Under the pieces are notes generated by a model. The model had not been told where the DNA came from. It did no database searches and saw only the letters and a list, made by a program, of their open reading frames with translations. Positions 30,257 to 41,715 of a stretch of 64,000 bases of DNA are shown here, in pieces; position 1 is the first letter of the stretch; the number at the start of each line of letters is the position of its first letter. The DNA comes from Rhodothermaceae bacterium. GTDB lineage: Bacteria > Bacteroidota > Rhodothermia > Rhodothermales > Bin80. Location: assembly GCA_009838195.1 (NCBI GenBank), contig VXSC01000036.1, positions 1 to 64,000 of the forward strand, read 5' to 3'. Position numbers and translations under genes: made by a program.

Positions 30257-31407
30257 CCGTGCAATCCCAAACGTCGTGCCTTTTCGTAAAAGGTGGCGGT
30301 TTTTTTGATGCCCAGCATCCTGAACGCATCGGTAAACTGGGTTTGCCCCTCCAGAGTGCTGGCTACAAGCGCCCTTATAAACCGCTTTCCGGTCCTAGCG
30401 GACAGTGTGTTGTAGAAATCACCACCACTTCCCTCCCGGGAACCCAGCGCCCTGACTTGTTCAAGCTCAGCGCGATAGGTTACCCAAAGCACCTCCTGGT
30501 CAATCACCCCTAGATCAAACAAACGGCGGACGATAACTAGCGTACTGACCTTGAATCGTCGGGCGAGACGTTGCATCTCTTCATTCAGCTCATTTTCTGG
30601 ATCGTAAACGGGACGCAACTGTTTGAGCGGAACCAGCAATTCCGCCGCCACCGCGTTGCACCAGCACTCAATTTGCTCATCGTGCTGAGTTGCGGCCTGG
30701 GTATCCGATACGCCACTCTCACCCAGCCAAAGATGGGCCAGCTCATGTGCCAGAGTGAACATCTGCGCCGCCTTGGAATCCTTGCCGTTGATGAAGATCA
30801 GCGGCGCAAAGGGATCAGCCAGAGCAAAACCACGAAACTCCTCCACATTCAAGGGGCGATGAGTATTACTACCCACCACACCACTGACCATTACCAATAT
30901 TCCGGTCTGTTCGATCTGAGAGATAAAACGGCGCATGGCTTCGGACCAATTCGGCGACTGCTGTCGCTCGATAAGGTCAAAACCAATGGCTTGGGCGATC
31001 CGGGCTGCTGCCTCTGGTACCTCGTCTGCCGTCGAGGCTGAACCAATAAACGCAACAGGCTCCATGCCATGTAGGTGTTGATATTCCTGGTACCAAGCTT
31101 GGCGCTGCTGGCAGAGGTAGATGGTATCCAGAAGATTGATGCTCGGGCGGGAAAACTGCCCCCCAGGCAACTTGCGAAAATCTGGAATCGGCAAAGGTTC
31201 TTCGGGTGGGTGCGGTAGGAACAGCAGACCGATAGCGGTATGGGTGGTGTTGGCAAAGGCTTCCAGTTGCTTTAAGGTGGGTGCAAGCACGCCCCCTAGC
31301 CAGTCGTTCAGTTTCGGGAACTTGTCCGCAAGTGCATCAGCACTAACACCGGCACGTTGCAGAGCCCAGTGAAGAAGATCGGGATTGACCTGAATCCGGG
31401 TACTCAT
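30253..31407 (-). CDS. XRE-like/ImmA-IrrE family metallopeptidase (COG2856)
   Basis: From the ATG at 31407 the protein is 384 residues. The ATG is part of an ATGA overlap with the hsdS stop; a distal ATG at 31515 would run backwards through hsdS. The N-terminal 70 residues resemble an HTH XRE-like fold (LLHWALQRAGVSADALADKF). The zinc-peptidase signature HELAH sits at residues 221-225. The distal part has SARTGKRFIRALVAS followed by a small helical tail. ImmA/IrrE proteins cleave repressors or act as sensors, and the pairing with DUF4411 suggests an antitoxin/regulator role. Confidence 0.85.
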   Translation of the reverse strand: MSTRIQVNPDLLHWALQRAGVSADALADKFPKLNDWLGGVLAPTLKQLEAFANTTHTAIGLLFLPHPPEEPLPIPDFRKLPGGQFSRPSINLLDTIYLCQQRQAWYQEYQHLHGMEPVAFIGSASTADEVPEAAARIAQAIGFDLIERQQSPNWSEAMRRFISQIEQTGILVMVSGVVGSNTHRPLNVEEFRGFALADPFAPLIFINGKDSKAAQMFTLAHELAHLWLGESGVSDTQAATQHDEQIECWCNAVAAELLVPLKQLRPVYDPENELNEEMQRLARRFKVSTLVIVRRLFDLGVIDQEVLWVTYRAELEQVRALGSREGSGGDFYNTLSARTGKRFIRALVASTLEGQTQFTDAFRMLGIKKTATFYEKARRLGLHG

Positions 31408-32647
31408 GCCGTCTCCTCGATGTTGATGTCCAGTTCCGAAACGTCCAACTCGCCTGAGATGAGTTTGGGAAGGAGTAGGTCGCGGGTTTGGCTGAGAGCT
31501 CGGTTTTTGTCCCAAAGTTTCTGAATCAGGCGAAAGTTTGGAGCTACGGCTTGCTCAAACTTTTCCAATACATCCTGAGCAGATGTTGCAATAAAGAAGT
31601 TATCGAAACATCCAACCTGAACCCTTTGCCGACCGGAAGCTCCCGTCATGCTTCTAATGGCGTGTTCTCGCAGGTCAAGCTCGCGAGCCAGAAAATATAC
31701 GGCGTAGGGATTGAGATACTTGGATCTCATCACGATGTACTCCGTAGACCCGAATGCCACCTCATCATCTGACGTTAGACACTGAACGAAGCCGGTCTTT
31801 CCATGTTCAGTGCTAGGGGTGATCCGCGCAAACAGTGTATCCCCGTTCTGAAATTTCGCCCCGTTGTTTCCCGTTCGATATTTGAACTCCGTAATCACCA
31901 TTGAGTCTGTGGAAAGACCACTCATTGGTACAAAGAACTTTTCCTTGTCCTTCTCAATATTCAGTTTGGGGTTTAGATCTACGGCCTCACTAACCGACAT
32001 CACCTCCCACCCCTCCGGAATCTTCCCCAGCGGGGAATCTACCATGCGCACCTGCTCATGGCCGGGGAAGCGGAACTTGACGAACCACTCGCGGTAGAGG
32101 TCCTGCGCCATCTCCTCCGATATCTTGATACGTCGCAAGTTGTTCTCGATCAGATCGTCGTAGGCGGAGAGGATGGCGGCGATTTGCTTTTGCGCCTTTA
32201 GTGGGGGAGTAGGAATTTCAAACTCTTTGATTAAGCCTTGATTAAGATTCTGTTGAGCAGCACCTTGAGCCTTTGCTGTGAGGGCAGGACGAGAATACAA
32301 CAGTGCGTAAAACACGTATCTCGGATCAGCTATCTCTCCATCTACTACCATTCCACAAACAGCCTGATTAACTGTTGCAGGACACTTCAGCCATCCAAGC
32401 TGGCCTACGTTGGCACCATACATAGCCATCAAAGCGGTATTGGCAGGTAAATACTTCGCAGATGATCGCTGCAAGCCTTCATCAGAAATCCGCTCTTCAG
32501 TATCATCTATTGCCCGGTCTAGTAATTCCTTTGATTTAACCCACAAATGGCCATTATTGCTGTCAGCATAATATTTCCGGTGCTTTCGTGATGGTGTGCC
32601 CCCGCTGGTAACTCTACTGCAAAGGCTATTTATTCGTGCGGTTTGCA

Positions 32648-32651
<4 letters not shown>
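31404..32651 (-). CDS. hsdS: Type I restriction-modification specificity subunit S
   Basis: The 415-residue protein shows the two-half architecture of HsdS: an N-terminal target-recognition domain and a central conserved helical spacer ([20 protein letters not shown] and [11 protein letters not shown]). A second recognition domain begins at [10 protein letters not shown], and a distal conserved helix ends near the [20 protein letters not shown] tail. It sets the bipartite DNA target of the methylase and nuclease. The gene overlaps hsdM upstream and the peptidase gene downstream by ATGA. Confidence 0.93.
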
Positions 32652-34204
<1,553 letters not shown>

Positions 34205-34384
34205 AGTCTGTCCTATGTGGCAACTCCCCAACCGACCAACCCGGCATTTGTTCCATTGTCAGTTTCCGCAATACACTCCTCCGCTTGGTCACAGTAGTGG
34301 CGAAATATCACCTTGATCATGTTTGCAGACTGCTCCGCTCGTACTCAGCAGCGACCCGGAAGTCCCTCCTTCACTTCTGGATGA

Positions 34385-35413
34385 ACGCGAAGAGTCAGGG
34401 TCGTCGATTCAGTCTATATTGACGAAGTGCAATACATACCGGACCTGCTTCCTTACATCAAGGAAAACATTGATGCTGACCGAAATCGTGCCGGCCAGTT
34501 CCTCCTAACTGGATCTCAGAATCTTCTCCTTGCCGAGAAGGTCACCGAATCACTGGCCGGGCGTGCCGCACTCCTATGATTCCTCCCTCTATCAAGACGG
34601 GAAGAGGAGGGATATCCCCAGCAACCCACCGTTTGGGAACACGTGCAGGTTGCGAGTTCGAAAAACTTGGGTGGATTTGGAGATCTTTGGAAAAGTTTTC
34701 TTCGCGGTGGCTACCCAGAGCTGGCAATTGGCCCCAGCCGGGATTTATCATTATGGCATGCAAGCTATATCCAGACATGCCTTGAGCGAGATGTACGTAC
34801 CTTGCGCCAGGTTGGTGACCTCACGCAGTACCAGTCATTCCTGCGCGTATTAGCCGCAAGGAGTGGTCAAATGCTGAATATGACCAGCTTAGGTCGTGAC
34901 CTTGGAGTTGCAGTAAACACGATCAAGGCATGGCTTTCCATCCTTGAAGCTACGTATCAAGTAACAATGTTGCGACCGTACCATGCCAACATTGGCAAAC
35001 GATTTGTTAAGACACCCAAGGTATTTTTTTCCGATGTGGGCACACTCTGTCACCTTGTTGGCTTGAAGGACCCTACACACGCAGCGGCCGGTCCGATGGG
35101 CGGTGCTATTTTCGAGACTGCTGTTCTGTCCGAGACGGTTCGAACGCTAACTCACAGGGGAATCCAACCACAAATATATTTCTGGCGGACTGTGGGTGGT
35201 TCGGAAATTGATTTTATCGTAAATACGGACCACAGCCTTGTTCCAATTGAAGTAAAACCGTCTGCAACTCCATGTCCTGCGATCGCATCTACGATTCGGA
35301 TTTTTCAACGTGATCTAGGAGAAACTGTGCTACCTGGGTATGTGGTACATCCAGGTGATATACGATTGTCACTGGGGCAACATGTAACCGCCATACCCTT
35401 TGCTGATTTGTAG
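34385..35413 (+). pseudogene. AAA_14/DUF4143 ATPase, nonsense-mutated and 5'-truncated
   Basis: One plus-strand frame reads VYIDEVQYIPDLLPYIKENI (Walker B region), then FLLTGSQNLL and ESLAGRAALL. An in-frame TGA follows at 34577-34579, then FLPLSRREEEGYP. The rest is a typical DUF4143 domain with LRGGYPEL, RDVRTLRQVGD, SFLRVLAARSGQMLN and a C-terminal DFIVNTD / VPIEVKPSAT nuclease-like strand. The stop sits where the family has Arg, consistent with a CGA to TGA change. The P-loop and the first about 60-80 residues are absent; upstream matches appear only in other frames. These ATPases are widespread, mobile and of unclear function. It is divergent from hsdM, 180 bp away. Confidence 0.8.
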
Positions 35414-35612
35414 TGGAAGTGGATTCAGTGTTGGGTCGAGCTGAATTGCGGGGCTACATGTGCAATGCTAACGAACTCCCTGTCAGGAAACGACACGAAC
35501 ATTAGCTGAACTCAACCTTCGGTTCGGTGATCTCGGACTTATAGATTGCGGTGCAGATGTTGCGCACCGTGATGCACGTCTATGATCTCTTTGTATCCTT
35601 GCGCAGCGATAT

Positions 35613-37121
35613 TCAAGTATCAATAAGCACTCGTCCCGTCATCGTTTGCGGAATTCCTAACCCCATCAACCGCAAAATCGTGGGAGCAACATCCCCTAAC
35701 TTGCCCGATTGGATCGATCCCTTAAAGCCATCCCTAATAATCAGGTGTGGCACGAGCGCAGTAGAATGAGTCGTATTCGGGGATCCATCCTGATTCCGCA
35801 TACAGTCGGCATTCCCGTGGTCCGCAATGATACTGACACTGTATCCTGCCGCACGAGCGGCTTCCACCACGATACGTACAGCTTCATTAACCGCCTCAAC
35901 TGCCTTGACCGCTGCCTCAAATACGCCTGTATGTCCAACCATATCTGGATTGGCAAAATTGAGACACACAAAATGGAACTCCTCCTTCCTCAATGCTTCG
36001 ACTGCACGATCTGCCACTTCGGGCGCGCTCATTTCCGGCTGCAGGTCGTAGGTAGGTACCTTCGGAGACGCGACCAGCAAACGCTTCTCCCCTTCGAATA
36101 ATTCCTCACGCCCTCCACTGAAGAAAAAAGTGACGTGTGGGTATTTTTCCGTTTCCGCCACCCTCAACTGCCGTAATCCGGCACTCGCTACAACCTCCCC
36201 CAACGTTTGATTAAGATCCACCTTGTCAAATGCCACCGGCAGCCCAAACTTCTTATCATATGGAGTAAGCGTAGAAAAATATAGCCGCTCAAATGGAACT
36301 ACCTCGAACTCGGCGCTCGTTGGGCTTTGGGTAAATGCATTGACCAATTGACGCCCACGATCTGCTCTGAAATTGAAGAAAATAACCGCATCGCCATCGG
36401 TGATACGTATCGGTTCAACGATGTATGGCTCAATAAATTCATCCGTAATGCCGACCGTATAGCTCGATTTGAAGGCCGCTGCTGCACTCTCACAAACCTC
36501 CCCTTCCCCATGTACAAGCATTTGATAAGCCTTTCGCGTGCGCTCCCACCGCCGATCACGATCCATCGCATGGTAGCGACCAATCACTGTAACGATTCGT
36601 GCCAAATGTCCTGCGCGCTCTTCAAACTGCTGGACGTAGTGAGCACCACCGTGAGGGTCTGCATCTCTGCCGTCTGTAAATGCATGTATACAGACCTGAT
36701 CACGGGAAAGGCCCTCACGCTTTGCTAACTCACAAAGGGCAATGAGATGGTTGATGTGACTGTGCACTCCCCCATCAGAAAACAGTCCCATTAGATGTAA
36801 GCGCGTATTTCGGGCATGTCGTGCAGCGGTTACGAGCACCTTGTTTTCGAAGATTGATCCGTCTTCAATTGCCAGATCAATTCGTGTAATATCCTGATTC
36901 ACAATCCTCCCCGCCCCTAAATTCATATGTCCCACCTCGCTATTGCCCATCTGCCCGGGGGGCAAGCCAACCGCCCTGCCCGAAGCCTCCAGAGTACCAT
37001 GTGGGTACCTCGCAAACAGATCATCCAAAAATGGTTTACGAGCTTGATCTATCGCACTCACAGATGGGTCAACGGCTATACCATAGCCGTCCAGAATAAT
37101 GAGAATATGTTTCTTCGGCAT
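35613..37121 (-). CDS. gpmI: 2,3-bisphosphoglycerate-independent phosphoglycerate mutase
   Basis: The 502-residue glycolytic enzyme interconverts 3- and 2-phosphoglycerate using two Mn ions and a phosphoserine. The ATG at 37121 gives MPKKHILIILDGYGI with metal ligand Asp11; an in-frame ATG at 37169 is less likely. The nucleophile Ser61 sits in GQMGNSEVGH. The late metal-site motifs SIIADHGNAD and TTHSTALVP are in place. It is 22 bp downstream of nth, which suggests co-transcription. Confidence 0.96.
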   Translation of the reverse strand: MPKKHILIILDGYGIAVDPSVSAIDQARKPFLDDLFARYPHGTLEASGRAVGLPPGQMGNSEVGHMNLGAGRIVNQDITRIDLAIEDGSIFENKVLVTAARHARNTRLHLMGLFSDGGVHSHINHLIALCELAKREGLSRDQVCIHAFTDGRDADPHGGAHYVQQFEERAGHLARIVTVIGRYHAMDRDRRWERTRKAYQMLVHGEGEVCESAAAAFKSSYTVGITDEFIEPYIVEPIRITDGDAVIFFNFRADRGRQLVNAFTQSPTSAEFEVVPFERLYFSTLTPYDKKFGLPVAFDKVDLNQTLGEVVASAGLRQLRVAETEKYPHVTFFFSGGREELFEGEKRLLVASPKVPTYDLQPEMSAPEVADRAVEALRKEEFHFVCLNFANPDMVGHTGVFEAAVKAVEAVNEAVRIVVEAARAAGYSVSIIADHGNADCMRNQDGSPNTTHSTALVPHLIIRDGFKGSIQSGKLGDVAPTILRLMGLGIPQTMTGRVLIDT

Positions 37122-37143
37122 CTTGATCGTCTCTGCAAATAGG

Positions 37144-37995
37144 TTAATCAATACGGTAATCTCGAACAATCTTTAACGTCAGCCCAGTTTTGGATAGATA
37201 CACGTTCATGGAATTACACTTTGGACAGGCGAACTGCACCGTTCCGGTGCGGTCAAGCCTAGAAATGGGCTGATCAAAGTATTGACGCCGGGTTGCACAG
37301 TAGTAGTCTCCCTTCCTAGGGTCCAAACCCTTAATTGGCTTGGGGAGCCCTTGAAGAGCTTCGTAGTATTTACATGCACTTTTCACGACACAATCTGAAC
37401 AATTGGGGCTTCGGGCAGTGCAGGTATACCTTCCGTGAAGGATCAAAAGATGGTGGGCCCGTCCCCAGTCATCCCGGGGAATCACCCGCTTCAGCCCCAA
37501 CTCCACCTTGAGAGGTGTTTCCGCCTGGTCTACAAGACCAATCCGGTTGGTGACCCGAAATACATGCGTGTCCACGGGTAATGCATCCCGATCCCCAAAT
37601 GCAACTGAGGAAACGACCTGCGCCGTCTTCCTGCCAACTCCCGGCAACTTCATGAGCGAAGCCTGATCCTCAGGAAGCTTCCCCTTATACTCAGACATAA
37701 CCTGCGCTGCCATCCCCACCAAATGTTTAGCCTTGTTATTCGGATAGGAGATGGATGCAATGACGCGAGCAACTTCTTCTGGAGTTGCCTCCGCGAGTTC
37801 TTTGAATGTAGGCCATACTTTGAACAGGTCCGGCGTGACTAGGTTAACACGCGCATCCATGCACTGTGCAGAGAGAATGACAGCAACAATGAGCTCATAC
37901 TCACTTGAGAATCTGAGTTCTGTCTCTGGGCGTGAAATTACTTCTGAGAGCGCGTCAATCACAATATGCGCGCGCTTCTTTCTGCCTAAGTGCAT
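37144..37995 (-). CDS. nth: Endonuclease III with a C-terminal extension
   Basis: The 283-residue base-excision enzyme has the helix-hairpin-helix LPGVGRKTA with catalytic Lys123 and the second catalytic Asp142 in VDTHVFRV. The iron-sulphur cluster cysteines are 192, 199, 202 and 208 (C-x6-C-x2-C-x5-C). Ordinary bacterial Nth ends soon after this cluster at about 210-220 residues. Here about 70 more residues follow, with Cys233 and a CPKC pair (257 and 260), ending LTLKIVRDYRID. That tail may be a small metal-binding or DNA-contact module. The gene is divergent from the DUF4105 gene, with start codons only 15 bp apart. Confidence 0.9.
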   Translation of the reverse strand: MHLGRKKRAHIVIDALSEVISRPETELRFSSEYELIVAVILSAQCMDARVNLVTPDLFKVWPTFKELAEATPEEVARVIASISYPNNKAKHLVGMAAQVMSEYKGKLPEDQASLMKLPGVGRKTAQVVSSVAFGDRDALPVDTHVFRVTNRIGLVDQAETPLKVELGLKRVIPRDDWGRAHHLLILHGRYTCTARSPNCSDCVVKSACKYYEALQGLPKPIKGLDPRKGDYYCATRRQYFDQPISRLDRTGTVQFACPKCNSMNVYLSKTGLTLKIVRDYRID

Positions 37996-38010
37996 AGACC
38001 TGTAAAGGGT

Positions 38011-39198
38011 ATGCGGTTAACTCATTCAAGACTCATACTGTTCATCCTCTCAGTTCTGATTTCTGCTGGAGTCAGATTCAATACAAATGCGCAGATTTCG
38101 GATTCAGCACGTGTATCCATCTTAACCACCTACCCTGGAGATGTTATCTACACTCTGTGGGGGCATAGCGCACTACGAATCGAGGATCCGATTACAAACA
38201 TTGATACCTCCTACAACTATGGGACCTTTGATTTTAGGAATCCTTTATCCTTCATTCTTCGCTTTGCCTATGGAAAGCTGGATTATCGACTGTCTTTGCA
38301 CTACTCTCCCGCCTTGCTTGAGCATTCCTGGCTTTCGCTGGGACGCGGCGTTGTCGAGCAGCGGCTAAATATGACCGCGGAAGAGACTCGCGCCCTTTAC
38401 GAATATTTATCCACTAATGCACTACCAGAGAACCGTGTCTACCGTTACGATTTTCTCTATGACAATTGTGCAACGCGAATCCTTGATGCTCTGGAAGATG
38501 CACTCCAGACCGAAATAGCGGACTCAACCTCTGCGGAAGTCACATTCCGCAATCTGATTCGACCATACCTACGAGAACATGCCGGGTTGGATCTGGCGAT
38601 TAATCTTGCAATGGGGATTCCTGTAGACCGGGATGCGACCCAACGACAACTGAGTTTCCTGCCAATCGACCTGCAAGTCTTGCTAGAAAATGCGCAAACA
38701 CGTACTGGGACACCACTGGTTGTGCAAACCGATACACTCTTTGGGAATCCGGTTACTCCTGAACCGCGGCGCACCATGTCTTACCCGACTATCATAGGAT
38801 GGCTTATCCTCCTGGTGGCACTCTTTCTCTTTGTGCGCGATATTCCTCATCCTCGCAGACGGGTTTTTGACACCCTCCTATTGGGAGTCGTGACTATAAT
38901 CGGACTCCTGATCACATTTTTCTGGTTCGTCTCCCTTCACGAAATCACCCGTCCAAATCTGCACATTCTGTGGGCTTGGCCTCTGCATATCCTCCCGCTT
39001 TTCCTCTCCCGAAAATCCTGGACAACCGTGTACTGGTATGCTGCAACGTGTGCTGCTGCTGTTTTTGTATTCGGAGCACCTTGGTGGGCACAATCTCTTC
39101 CGCCTGCAACTATCCCGATGGCACTGGCAGTAGCACTTAGAAGCTTTATCCTTGCCCGAGTACCGCGTACGGGATTTGAACCCGTGTTACCGGCGTGA
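38011..39198 (+). CDS. DUF4105 / Lnb-type envelope membrane protein
   Basis: From the ATG at 38011 the 395-residue protein has a signal peptide ending near TNAQ. A periplasmic domain follows with VIYTLWGHSALRIED, YNYGTFDF and FLYDNCATRILDALED; the His and Cys in these segments look like a papain-like (NlpC-type) catalytic pair. About five membrane helices follow from around residue 255. In Bacteroidota this family has been linked to lipoprotein N-acylation (Lnb); I infer that role from recall of the family name. The last 12 codons lie inside a convergent tRNA-Glu gene, so the C-terminal residues (RVPRTGFEPV) are antisense T-arm sequence. Confidence 0.8.
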   Translation: MRLTHSRLILFILSVLISAGVRFNTNAQISDSARVSILTTYPGDVIYTLWGHSALRIEDPITNIDTSYNYGTFDFRNPLSFILRFAYGKLDYRLSLHYSPALLEHSWLSLGRGVVEQRLNMTAEETRALYEYLSTNALPENRVYRYDFLYDNCATRILDALEDALQTEIADSTSAEVTFRNLIRPYLREHAGLDLAINLAMGIPVDRDATQRQLSFLPIDLQVLLENAQTRTGTPLVVQTDTLFGNPVTPEPRRTMSYPTIIGWLILLVALFLFVRDIPHPRRRVFDTLLLGVVTIIGLLITFFWFVSLHEITRPNLHILWAWPLHILPLFLSRKSWTTVYWYAATCAAAVFVFGAPWWAQSLPPATIPMALAVALRSFILARVPRTGFEPVLPA

Positions 39199-39233
39199 AA
39201 GGCCGGCGTCCTAGACCCCTAGACGAACGCGGC
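39161..39233 (-). tRNA. tRNA-Glu (anticodon TTC)
   Basis: The 73-nt cloverleaf has acceptor GCCGCGT pairing with ACGCGGT (a G-U at the first pair), a D-arm GTCTAGGGGTCTAGGAC, and an anticodon stem CCGGC/GCCGG around CTTTCAC with anticodon TTC. The T-arm GGTTCAAATCC is canonical, with discriminator A. No CCA is encoded. It lies 13 bp downstream of tRNA-His on the same strand and overlaps the 3' end of the DUF4105 gene by 38 bp. Confidence 0.95.
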
Positions 39234-39246
39234 AAATATTTACGAG

Positions 39247-39321
39247 GGTGACCGAGGGGACTTGAACCCCCGACCTCCAGGGCCACAACCTGGCGCTCTA
39301 ACCGCCTGAGCTACGGTCACC
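39247..39321 (-). tRNA. tRNA-His (anticodon GTG)
   Basis: The 75-nt cloverleaf includes the encoded G-1 opposite discriminator C, as is characteristic for tRNA-His. The acceptor is GTGACCG with CGGTCAC. The anticodon stem CCAGG/CCTGG surrounds TTGTGGC with anticodon GTG, and the T-arm has GGTTCAAGTCC. It sits 48 bp after the PorZ-like gene and may be co-transcribed with it. Confidence 0.95.
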
Positions 39322-39369
39322 ATTTTGGCGAATCCCAGCTTGAACAAGCCACGGTTATAAAAGATCTCG

Positions 39370-41715
39370 TCAATGAATGACTGCAACCTTGCCATATGCC
39401 ACACCTTCACCATTCTTTCCCATGGCAACAATCAAGTACATTCCAGAAGGGACTAGTCTGCCATCCTGATCGCGACCATCCCAAATCCCCCGTCCACCAC
39501 GTGCCTGCATGCGTCGGACCAGTTCTCCGTGCACTGCCATGACAGATATTTCCGTTTCGGCAACCAGACCTTCAATATAAATTTGAGGTTCTGCGTCTGA
39601 AATAATCTCGACTGGGTTTGGGTAAATAAACAAATCCCTTGTACGTTCCGAAGGCTGAATCGCATCACTGAGTAGACTGATGAGCCCCTTATCGGTCCCC
39701 AAAAAGACACGACCACTGGATCCTTCGACAGCGATTGTGACCACCATATCAGAAAACAAGGGAGAATTATCAGACCTATAGTGCGCAACCTGCGTGAATC
39801 CGTCGCTCTCCGAAAGCAAATAGATACCACCGGGGGTCGCCATCCACAGCCGGTTTGACGGATCAACCGCGATGTCATTGACACTCAATCCATTCAATAC
39901 ATAGGATCCAAATGTGCGATCCGCCCAAACAGGCCATACTGCTTGCAAAGTGGGATCATTTGCGGCAAAAGAGCCACTTCGAAAATATGCAGGACCGCCA
40001 CTGGTACCAACCCAGACCCGTCCGGCTAAATCTTCCGCGAGTGCGTGAATCTGAGTACCCGGTAGCCCCGTACCATTGGACCCGGGAGTTGCATAATAGG
40101 CACATGCATCATCCGTTGCATCTTCGGGCGTATCGTTGGTATCCAGAACGAGTAGCCCCCGGGTAATGTTCAGGTTCCCCCGGTCCAACAAAATAATCCA
40201 CTTAATTCCGTTCGAATCGATAAAGATATCCCCCAATGCGTTGGTTTGGGGTGCTCCCTCACATCTGGGCGGTAGCAGTCGGGCCCATGTCCCATCCGGT
40301 GCACGTACATGTAATGGGTAGGGCGAAGTTGTATTTGTCACCCAAAGCGTTCCATCCTCTTCGCTAGCCATCCCCCCAACGATGATATAATCCTGCGTTC
40401 CCGCTGCCGGAAGTAGAGTCGAGTTGATTCGGTCATAAGTCGTAACCACATCTTCTGGGGAGACCTGTGCCAGGCCAGCACCGCGAGAAGCGGCCCATGC
40501 TACTCCTAGGCCGTCAACATGTACGCGCCAATAACTCCCCCTGTCACGCAATCCTTCGAAAAATCGCCCCGTGAAATTCGTCCACTCCTGGTTTGAATCC
40601 ATACGATAAAACCCGGATCTGGGGATACCCAATTGAGCGGCAGCCCAGAGGCTCCCATCTGGACCGATCACCAAATCCCCAAAAGGAGAATCAAATGGTC
40701 CCTCGGGATAAAGACCATTACTGACAAGGTCCAAGGAGAGGGTTCCGCTTGCTTTTGTGTAATGATTCAGCCCACTATCAGCATCTCCAAGCCACACATC
40801 CCCAGTCGTGTTCGTTGATACTGCACGTAAATCCTCGTACCCGCTTACGAGAGTGGTCTCTGTCCCTCGCGCATCGTAGGCACGCAGTCGAAATCGCGTT
40901 ACAGCTAGAACTTGGTCATCAAGAATCCCAAAATCCAGGATCGCGCGTGCACTGGACCCAACCCGTTCATAGCTTCCATCCTGCATTCGCTTTCCCAGGC
41001 CAAGAGGCGTACCCACATACAGGCGTCCGTGGTGGTACACAATATTCGTGACCTGCGGGACTGGAATGATTGCGTCTTCGGATGTCCAACTGCTTGGATC
41101 CTGGAGGCTTCTTCCTGAAAGTGGCGCATAGGCAATGCCTACGTCTGTACCAACCCATACTCCAGTCTCTCCGCTAGGGACAGTGTCCACTTCAATATCA
41201 TTGACAGCGGTCGCTGCTGGGAGCGAGCCAAATCTGCTATACGTGTCACGGACCTCATCACGGAGCGGATCAAAGACCACCACCCCAAATCCCGTTGCAA
41301 TCAGAAGGCTGTCTCCCCATACTTCCATTGCATTGATGATCTTGGAAGGAAAGCGTTCACTGCGGTAAATATCAAAATAAGTGGTGACCTCTCCGGATGA
41401 TATATCCAGGCGATCAAATACACCATCTGCGTATCCGATCCAGACAAGTTGCCGCGCAGAATCCCATACGATCGCCTGCGCATTCACATCATAAAGGCCT
41501 TCAGCTGCGGTATACCGCTCTATCTCACCACTACTTAGATCATAGCCGAAAATCCCTCCCGTAGAAGCTACCCAAACCATCTCCTGCCCTGCCGATAGAC
41601 CCGTCACCTCGCGTGCGCTAGTATGCGCTGTCCATGATCGTGCAGATTGGGCATAAACCGGGAGGGCAAATAGAAACACAAAAAGCCCCACCCAAATGCA
41701 CTCGAGCGATTTCAT
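39370..41715 (-). CDS. porZ: PorZ-like two-beta-propeller protein with T9SS C-terminal sorting domain
   Basis: The 781-residue protein has a signal peptide ending at VYAQ. Repeated propeller blades follow with [37 protein letters not shown] and [11 protein letters not shown]. The C-terminus has FIYPNPV and then [18 protein letters not shown] and VAYGKVAVI, a T9SS type A sorting domain. Porphyromonas PorZ has the same size (about 780), two propellers and a sorting domain, and helps attach anionic lipopolysaccharide to T9SS cargo. Length and layout favour PorZ over a generic propeller cargo. The gene is coupled to ribH by ATGA (41715-41712). Confidence 0.7.
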   Translation of the reverse strand: MKSLECIWVGLFVFLFALPVYAQSARSWTAHTSAREVTGLSAGQEMVWVASTGGIFGYDLSSGEIERYTAAEGLYDVNAQAIVWDSARQLVWIGYADGVFDRLDISSGEVTTYFDIYRSERFPSKIINAMEVWGDSLLIATGFGVVVFDPLRDEVRDTYSRFGSLPAATAVNDIEVDTVPSGETGVWVGTDVGIAYAPLSGRSLQDPSSWTSEDAIIPVPQVTNIVYHHGRLYVGTPLGLGKRMQDGSYERVGSSARAILDFGILDDQVLAVTRFRLRAYDARGTETTLVSGYEDLRAVSTNTTGDVWLGDADSGLNHYTKASGTLSLDLVSNGLYPEGPFDSPFGDLVIGPDGSLWAAAQLGIPRSGFYRMDSNQEWTNFTGRFFEGLRDRGSYWRVHVDGLGVAWAASRGAGLAQVSPEDVVTTYDRINSTLLPAAGTQDYIIVGGMASEEDGTLWVTNTTSPYPLHVRAPDGTWARLLPPRCEGAPQTNALGDIFIDSNGIKWIILLDRGNLNITRGLLVLDTNDTPEDATDDACAYYATPGSNGTGLPGTQIHALAEDLAGRVWVGTSGGPAYFRSGSFAANDPTLQAVWPVWADRTFGSYVLNGLSVNDIAVDPSNRLWMATPGGIYLLSESDGFTQVAHYRSDNSPLFSDMVVTIAVEGSSGRVFLGTDKGLISLLSDAIQPSERTRDLFIYPNPVEIISDAEPQIYIEGLVAETEISVMAVHGELVRRMQARGGRGIWDGRDQDGRLVPSGMYLIVAMGKNGEGVAYGKVAVIH

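Noticed and set aside
39240-39431. Minus-strand open frame of 63 codons ending near the tRNA-His
   Set aside because: It is a read-through of tRNA-His and the 3' end of the PorZ-like gene in another frame.
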